Origin: Pseudonocardia sp. T1-2H
GTDB lineage: Bacteria; Actinomycetota; Actinomycetes; Mycobacteriales; Pseudonocardiaceae
Assembly (NCBI RefSeq): GCF_038039215.1
Contig: NZ_JBBPCL010000003.1
Coordinates: forward strand, 186,001-250,000
Length of the DNA: 64,000 nt
Direction: 5' to 3'
The notes beneath the pieces are model-generated. The model was given only the letters and a program-made list of their open reading frames with translations. It was not told the DNA's origin and made no database searches. A program made the position numbers and the translations under genes. Every line of letters starts with the position of its first letter. Position 1 is the stretch's first letter. This document shows, in pieces, positions 60,736 through 64,000 of the stretch.

Positions 60736-61845
60736 ATGCCCACATCGGTAGCGGTGCTCGGTGCCGGGAACGGAGGCCTGGCCGCGGCAGCCGACCTCAC
60801 CCTGCGCGGTGTCGAGGTTCGCTTGTACAGCCGGCGCATGCAGAGCCTGGAGCCCATCCGGAGCGCCGGTGGGATCCGTATCGACGGTGCCGCAGGCAGC
60901 GGGCTCGCCGAGGTCGCGACGCTCACCGACGATCTCGGCGCGGCGGTCGCCGGGGCCGACCTGGTGATGCTGGTCGTTCCGGCCACTGCTCTGGCCGGCT
61001 ACGCGGCGGGGCTGGCTGGGGTGCTGGGCGACGGCCAGCCCGTGTTCCTCAACCCCGGCGGCACCGGCGGCGCGCTCGCCTTCACCACCGAGCTGCGACG
61101 GTCGGGGTTCCGCGGCGAGCCGTGCGTGTGCGAGGGGTCCACCCTGACCTACGCCTGCCGGCGGCAGGACCCGACCAGTGTGACGATCTCCAACGTCGCC
61201 CCGGCGGTGCCGTTCGCCGCCTTCCCCGGCAAGGGCGGGGAGGAGTTGCACGCCGTCGTGGCGCAGCTCTATCCCGCTGTTGCGCTGCGGGGCAGCGTCC
61301 TCGACACGGGCCTGGTCAACATCAATGCGGTCGAGCACCCCGCGCAGGTGTTGCTGAACACCGGCTGGATCGAGCACACGCGGGGCGACTTCTACTTCTA
61401 CCGTGAGGGAACCACGGAGTCGGTCGGGCGGGTCATCGACGAGGTCGACCGGGAACGGCTCGCCATTGCCGAGGCGCTCGGCGTCACGGTTCCGACCTTC
61501 GCCGAGATCTTCCACCAGGCCGGCTACACCACGGCCGAGGCGGCGGCCACCGGCAGCGCGCATGCCTGTCTGCAGGCGAGCGAGGCCAACTGGTGGTTCC
61601 GGGCGCCCTCGACGATGGACCACCGCTACGTGCACGAGGACGTCGGTTTCGGGCTGGTCCCGTGGGCGGGTTGGGCGCGCCTGGTCGGCGTGTCGACGCC
61701 CACGATCGACGCACTGGTGACGATCGCGTCGGCCACGGCCGGGCGGGACTACGCACAGGAGGGGCTCACGATGGAACGGATGGGGCTGGCCGGAGTGGAC
61801 GCGGCCGAGCTGGACGACCTGCTGCAGTCCGGGGGCATGCGGTGA
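60736..61845 (+). CDS. Opine-dehydrogenase-like NAD(P)-dependent oxidoreductase
   Basis: This is a 369-residue protein of the NAD/NADP octopine/nopaline dehydrogenase family. The N-terminal Rossmann motif is VAVLGAGNGGLAAAADLTLRG. VFLNPGGTGGALAF and CEGSTLTYACRRQ follow, then the C-terminal helical domain with NINAVEHPAQVLLNTGWIEH (His in the conserved N-x-x-x-H-P element) and the Asp/His-containing MDHRYVHEDVGFGLVPW. Such enzymes join or cleave a 2-oxo acid and an amino group, or oxidise related hydroxy acids. GGGGAG before the ATG. It overlaps the following luciferase-like gene by four bases. Confidence 0.9.
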   Translation: MPTSVAVLGAGNGGLAAAADLTLRGVEVRLYSRRMQSLEPIRSAGGIRIDGAAGSGLAEVATLTDDLGAAVAGADLVMLVVPATALAGYAAGLAGVLGDGQPVFLNPGGTGGALAFTTELRRSGFRGEPCVCEGSTLTYACRRQDPTSVTISNVAPAVPFAAFPGKGGEELHAVVAQLYPAVALRGSVLDTGLVNINAVEHPAQVLLNTGWIEHTRGDFYFYREGTTESVGRVIDEVDRERLAIAEALGVTVPTFAEIFHQAGYTTAEAAATGSAHACLQASEANWWFRAPSTMDHRYVHEDVGFGLVPWAGWARLVGVSTPTIDALVTIASATAGRDYAQEGLTMERMGLAGVDAAELDDLLQSGGMR

Positions 61846-62846
61846 CGGGGCCGGCATTCGACTTTTGCTTCCTGCCGAACGCGCCCCTGGCCGATACCGT
61901 GGACCTCGCCCGGCTGGGCGAGTCCCTGGGGTACCGCACGATGTGGATCCCCGACCAGGATTTCCTCCACGACCCGTTCGTCCTCGCCGCCGCGGTCGCC
62001 CACGCGACCGACCGGATCGGCGTGGGCATCGGGATCACCACCCCGCTCACCCGGCACAGCGCTCACATCGCGCGCGTCGCGGCGAGCCTGGACGAGTTGT
62101 CCGGGCACCGTCTCACGCTCGGCCTGGGCAGCGGCAACATCGACCACGTGGTGCGTCCGATGGGCTTCCCGGCCGCAGGTCCGCTGGGTCGGGTCCGGGA
62201 GGGGATCGCCGCGGTGACCGCGCTGCTGCGCGGCGAGTCGGTGAGCTTCGCCGACGACGCCCCGGACGTCCGCCTCGGCGTCGAGGTGACCCGGCAGATC
62301 CCGCTCTACCTCGGAGCGCGGGGGCCCAAGATGCTCGAGCTCGCCGGGCGGACGGCGGACGGCGTGCTCGTGGAGTCGCTGTTCAACGGCGGCGGGATGG
62401 AGCACGCCGTCGGTTGCGTCCGATCCGGGCTCGAGCGGTCGGGGCGCAGCACCGCCGTCGACGTGGTGTCGTGGCAGGTGGTCGTCGTGTCCGACGACCC
62501 GCGATCGGAGCTGGACCGCTTCCGGTCGTGGGTGGCGCGGATGATCCAGGTCGGCCCGCCGGAGGCGATGTTGCGGATCGGTGTGGAGCCGGAGAACCTC
62601 GAGCGCGTCCTCGGCCTGCTGGCGGATGGTCGTGCCGCCGAGGCCACGGACGCGGTCAGCGACGAGTCCGTGCAGTGCGTGGTGCTCGTCGACACCCCCG
62701 ACCGACTCGTGGAGCGGATCACGGCCGTCCTCGAACGCGGCGCCCGCTCGGTCTCGCTCGTGTCCTCGGCGTCGGCCGAGCTGACGGCCCGCAACCTCAC
62801 CCGGTTCGCGAAGGAGGTCGCGCCCGCGTTCACGACCGCGGGCTGA
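61842..62846 (+). CDS. Luciferase-like oxidoreductase, F420/FMN-dependent
   Basis: This is a 334-residue LLM-class protein. FDFCFLPNAPLADTVDLARLGESLGYRTMWIPDQDFLHDP, RIGVGIGITTPLTRHSAHIAR, LDELSGHRLTLGLGSGN and QIPLYLGARGPKMLELAGRTADGVLVES are typical of the F420-dependent-reductase-like branch. GTG 61842 overlaps the preceding stop (GTGA) and begins the conserved region, so it is used in place of a longer in-frame start. It stands between the opine-dehydrogenase-like and M24 genes in the operon. An oxidation or reduction of the same substrate is likely; the cofactor is undecided. Confidence 0.9.
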   Translation: MTGPAFDFCFLPNAPLADTVDLARLGESLGYRTMWIPDQDFLHDPFVLAAAVAHATDRIGVGIGITTPLTRHSAHIARVAASLDELSGHRLTLGLGSGNIDHVVRPMGFPAAGPLGRVREGIAAVTALLRGESVSFADDAPDVRLGVEVTRQIPLYLGARGPKMLELAGRTADGVLVESLFNGGGMEHAVGCVRSGLERSGRSTAVDVVSWQVVVVSDDPRSELDRFRSWVARMIQVGPPEAMLRIGVEPENLERVLGLLADGRAAEATDAVSDESVQCVVLVDTPDRLVERITAVLERGARSVSLVSSASAELTARNLTRFAKEVAPAFTTAG

Positions 62847-62890
62847 CCTCGTACGCCGATCGCGACCCCGTTTCCGAGAAGGAGTGTGCC

Positions 62891-64000
62891 GTGGACCGAG
62901 AAGTCTCCACACGACAGAAGATCGCCATGCTCGAGTTCGGGCTCGACGCCCTCGTCGCCCATTCGCCGGACAACGTCGCCTACGGCGCCGGATACACCAT
63001 CCCGTCGCAGAGCCTGGGGATGCGCAACCGCCAGTTCGTGACGGTGTGCACAAGCGACGGGCAGTCGGCGATGCTCCTCACCGCCAACGAGGTGGACGAG
63101 GCTCGCGACCGCAGCTCCATCGACCGCCTCTATCCCTACGACGAGTTCGCCGACGACCCGATGGCCGTGCTGGCCGCGATGCTGTCGGACCTCGGCGTTG
63201 TCGACGGCGCGGTCGGTATCGAACTCGACGCGTTCCCCGCGGACCGCTGGGCGGACCTGCAGCGCCTCGCCCCGAAGGTGGACTGGCGGCCGGCCGCGGG
63301 GGCGTTCGCCCGGGCCCGGATGGTCAAGACGGAGCGTGAGATCGCGCTGCTGCGGGAGTCCGCCGGGATCGCGGTGCGGGCGCAGATGGACGTCTATCCC
63401 GAGCTGAAGCCGGGGATGACCGAGCGCGAGGCGTACCGGCTGGTGGCCGACCGGGCGCTTGCACTGGGCGCCGACAAGATCGTCATGATCCAGGTGGCGG
63501 CGGGCGAGCGCAGCATCTACTCCAACCCGTCGCCGGGACCCACCCCGTTCGTCGCCGGAGAGCCGGTGAAGTTCGACGTCTTCGTCACCAAGGAGGGATA
63601 CCTGTCGGACACGGGGCGGTCCGTGGTGGTCGGCTCGGCTTCCGAGCGCCAGCGCCGGACGTGGGCCCGGATGCAGGATGTCTTCGACGTCATCCGCGAG
63701 ACCATCAGGCCGGGGGTCAGCACCCGCGAGGTGTGGGACGTCTTCGTGCGGGAGTTCGGTGCGCGGTCCATGGAGCCCGCCATCCGGTTCCTCGGGCACG
63801 GGCTGGGCCTGAGCCTGCACGAGGAACCGTTCATCGCCGCGCATTCCGACACGGTGCTGGAGCCGGGCATGGTGTTCGCTGTCGAACCGATCTTCGTGGA
63901 CGGCCGGGAGGGCTACCACCTGGAGGACAACCTGCTGGTCACCGAGGACGGCTACGAGAACCTCACCCTCGGGTTCGCGAGAGAGCTCGTGGAGTGTTGA
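62891..64000 (+). CDS. M24-family peptidase / creatinase-like protein
   Basis: This is a 369-residue protein of the Xaa-Pro aminopeptidase/creatinase family, ending exactly at the window edge with TGA. The C-terminal pita-bread domain shows the five dinuclear-metal ligands: two Asp in VKFDVFVTKEGYLSDTGRSV, His in FLGHGLGLSLHEEP, Glu in GMVFAVEP and Glu in YHLEDNLLVTEDGYENLT. Members with all five ligands are usually peptidases, while creatinases lack them. GTG 62891 has AAGGAG seven bases upstream. It is last in the cluster seen here; further genes may follow beyond the window. It probably cleaves a C-N bond in the imported compound. Confidence 0.9.
   Translation: MDREVSTRQKIAMLEFGLDALVAHSPDNVAYGAGYTIPSQSLGMRNRQFVTVCTSDGQSAMLLTANEVDEARDRSSIDRLYPYDEFADDPMAVLAAMLSDLGVVDGAVGIELDAFPADRWADLQRLAPKVDWRPAAGAFARARMVKTEREIALLRESAGIAVRAQMDVYPELKPGMTEREAYRLVADRALALGADKIVMIQVAAGERSIYSNPSPGPTPFVAGEPVKFDVFVTKEGYLSDTGRSVVVGSASERQRRTWARMQDVFDVIRETIRPGVSTREVWDVFVREFGARSMEPAIRFLGHGLGLSLHEEPFIAAHSDTVLEPGMVFAVEPIFVDGREGYHLEDNLLVTEDGYENLTLGFARELVEC

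Noticed and set aside
61865..62890. N-terminal extension of the M24 gene over the luciferase-like gene
   Set aside because: It is an out-of-frame shadow of the luciferase-like gene; the GTG at 62891 has a proper ribosome-binding site.

Overview
The window is high-GC actinobacterial DNA with many GTG starts, short 4-base gene overlaps and flavin- or F420-type luciferase-like oxidoreductases. The gene content fits the Pseudonocardiaceae (for example Pseudonocardia), but that is an inference without a marker gene. A ParA-type partition operon, a tyrosine recombinase, two copies of a replication-initiator-like module and several decayed insertion sequences suggest a plasmid or an integrated plasmid-like element carrying catabolic islands.

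Layout. 1-262: end of an SDR gene. 738-2081: an IS3-family element inserted at the 3' end of the first rep-like gene (2079-3482), which is preceded by a small ribbon-helix-helix-type gene. 3.9-4.6 kb: decayed third rep-like remnant. 5.5-7.0 kb: semialdehyde dehydrogenase. 7.1-9.1 kb: two abutting decayed transposases. 9.25-9.8 kb: YefM/YoeB toxin-antitoxin. 9.9-15.2 kb: plasmid core (a small basic protein, a ParB-like partner, ParA, a repeat-rich low-complexity stretch, a tyrosine recombinase with an adjacent crossover-like site, an HTH protein). 15.2-22.1 kb: TetR-regulated divergent cluster (FAH-family hydrolase, acyl-CoA ligase and RibB-like protein facing a luciferase-like monooxygenase and a cupin). 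22.2-24.0 kb: second rep-like module in the same orientation. 24.2-26.1 kb: small membrane proteins.

26.7-44.9 kb is an acyl-CoA catabolic region: acyl-CoA dehydrogenase, two crotonases, CaiB/BaiF CoA-transferase, three acyl-CoA ligases, a tandem TetR regulator, a Baeyer-Villiger monooxygenase operon, an SDR, and a ligase-thiolase-crotonase operon with its own TetR. 44.9-52.8 kb is one long minus-strand operon (homogentisate-dioxygenase-like protein, alpha/beta hydrolase, three luciferase-like monooxygenases, isochorismatase-like hydrolase) behind an IclR regulator. 53.4-55.0 kb holds a divergent SnoaL-like/LuxR pair. 55.1-55.4 kb is an IS3 remnant. 55.7-64.0 kb has a LysR regulator and a co-directional set: MHS transporter, FadR-type regulator, enolase-superfamily enzyme, opine-dehydrogenase-like enzyme, luciferase-like oxidoreductase and M24 peptidase/creatinase-like enzyme.

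Together the genes suggest uptake and oxygenation of a cyclic or ketonic substrate (Baeyer-Villiger and luciferase-like monooxygenases), lactone or ester hydrolysis, CoA activation and beta-oxidation-like breakdown. The substrate cannot be read from sequence. An important caveat is that many otherwise conserved genes are broken by single-base shifts, several of them in G/C runs. The annotation treats these as frameshifted genes. They could be real decay or uncorrected sequencing indels. No tRNA, rRNA or CRISPR array was seen.
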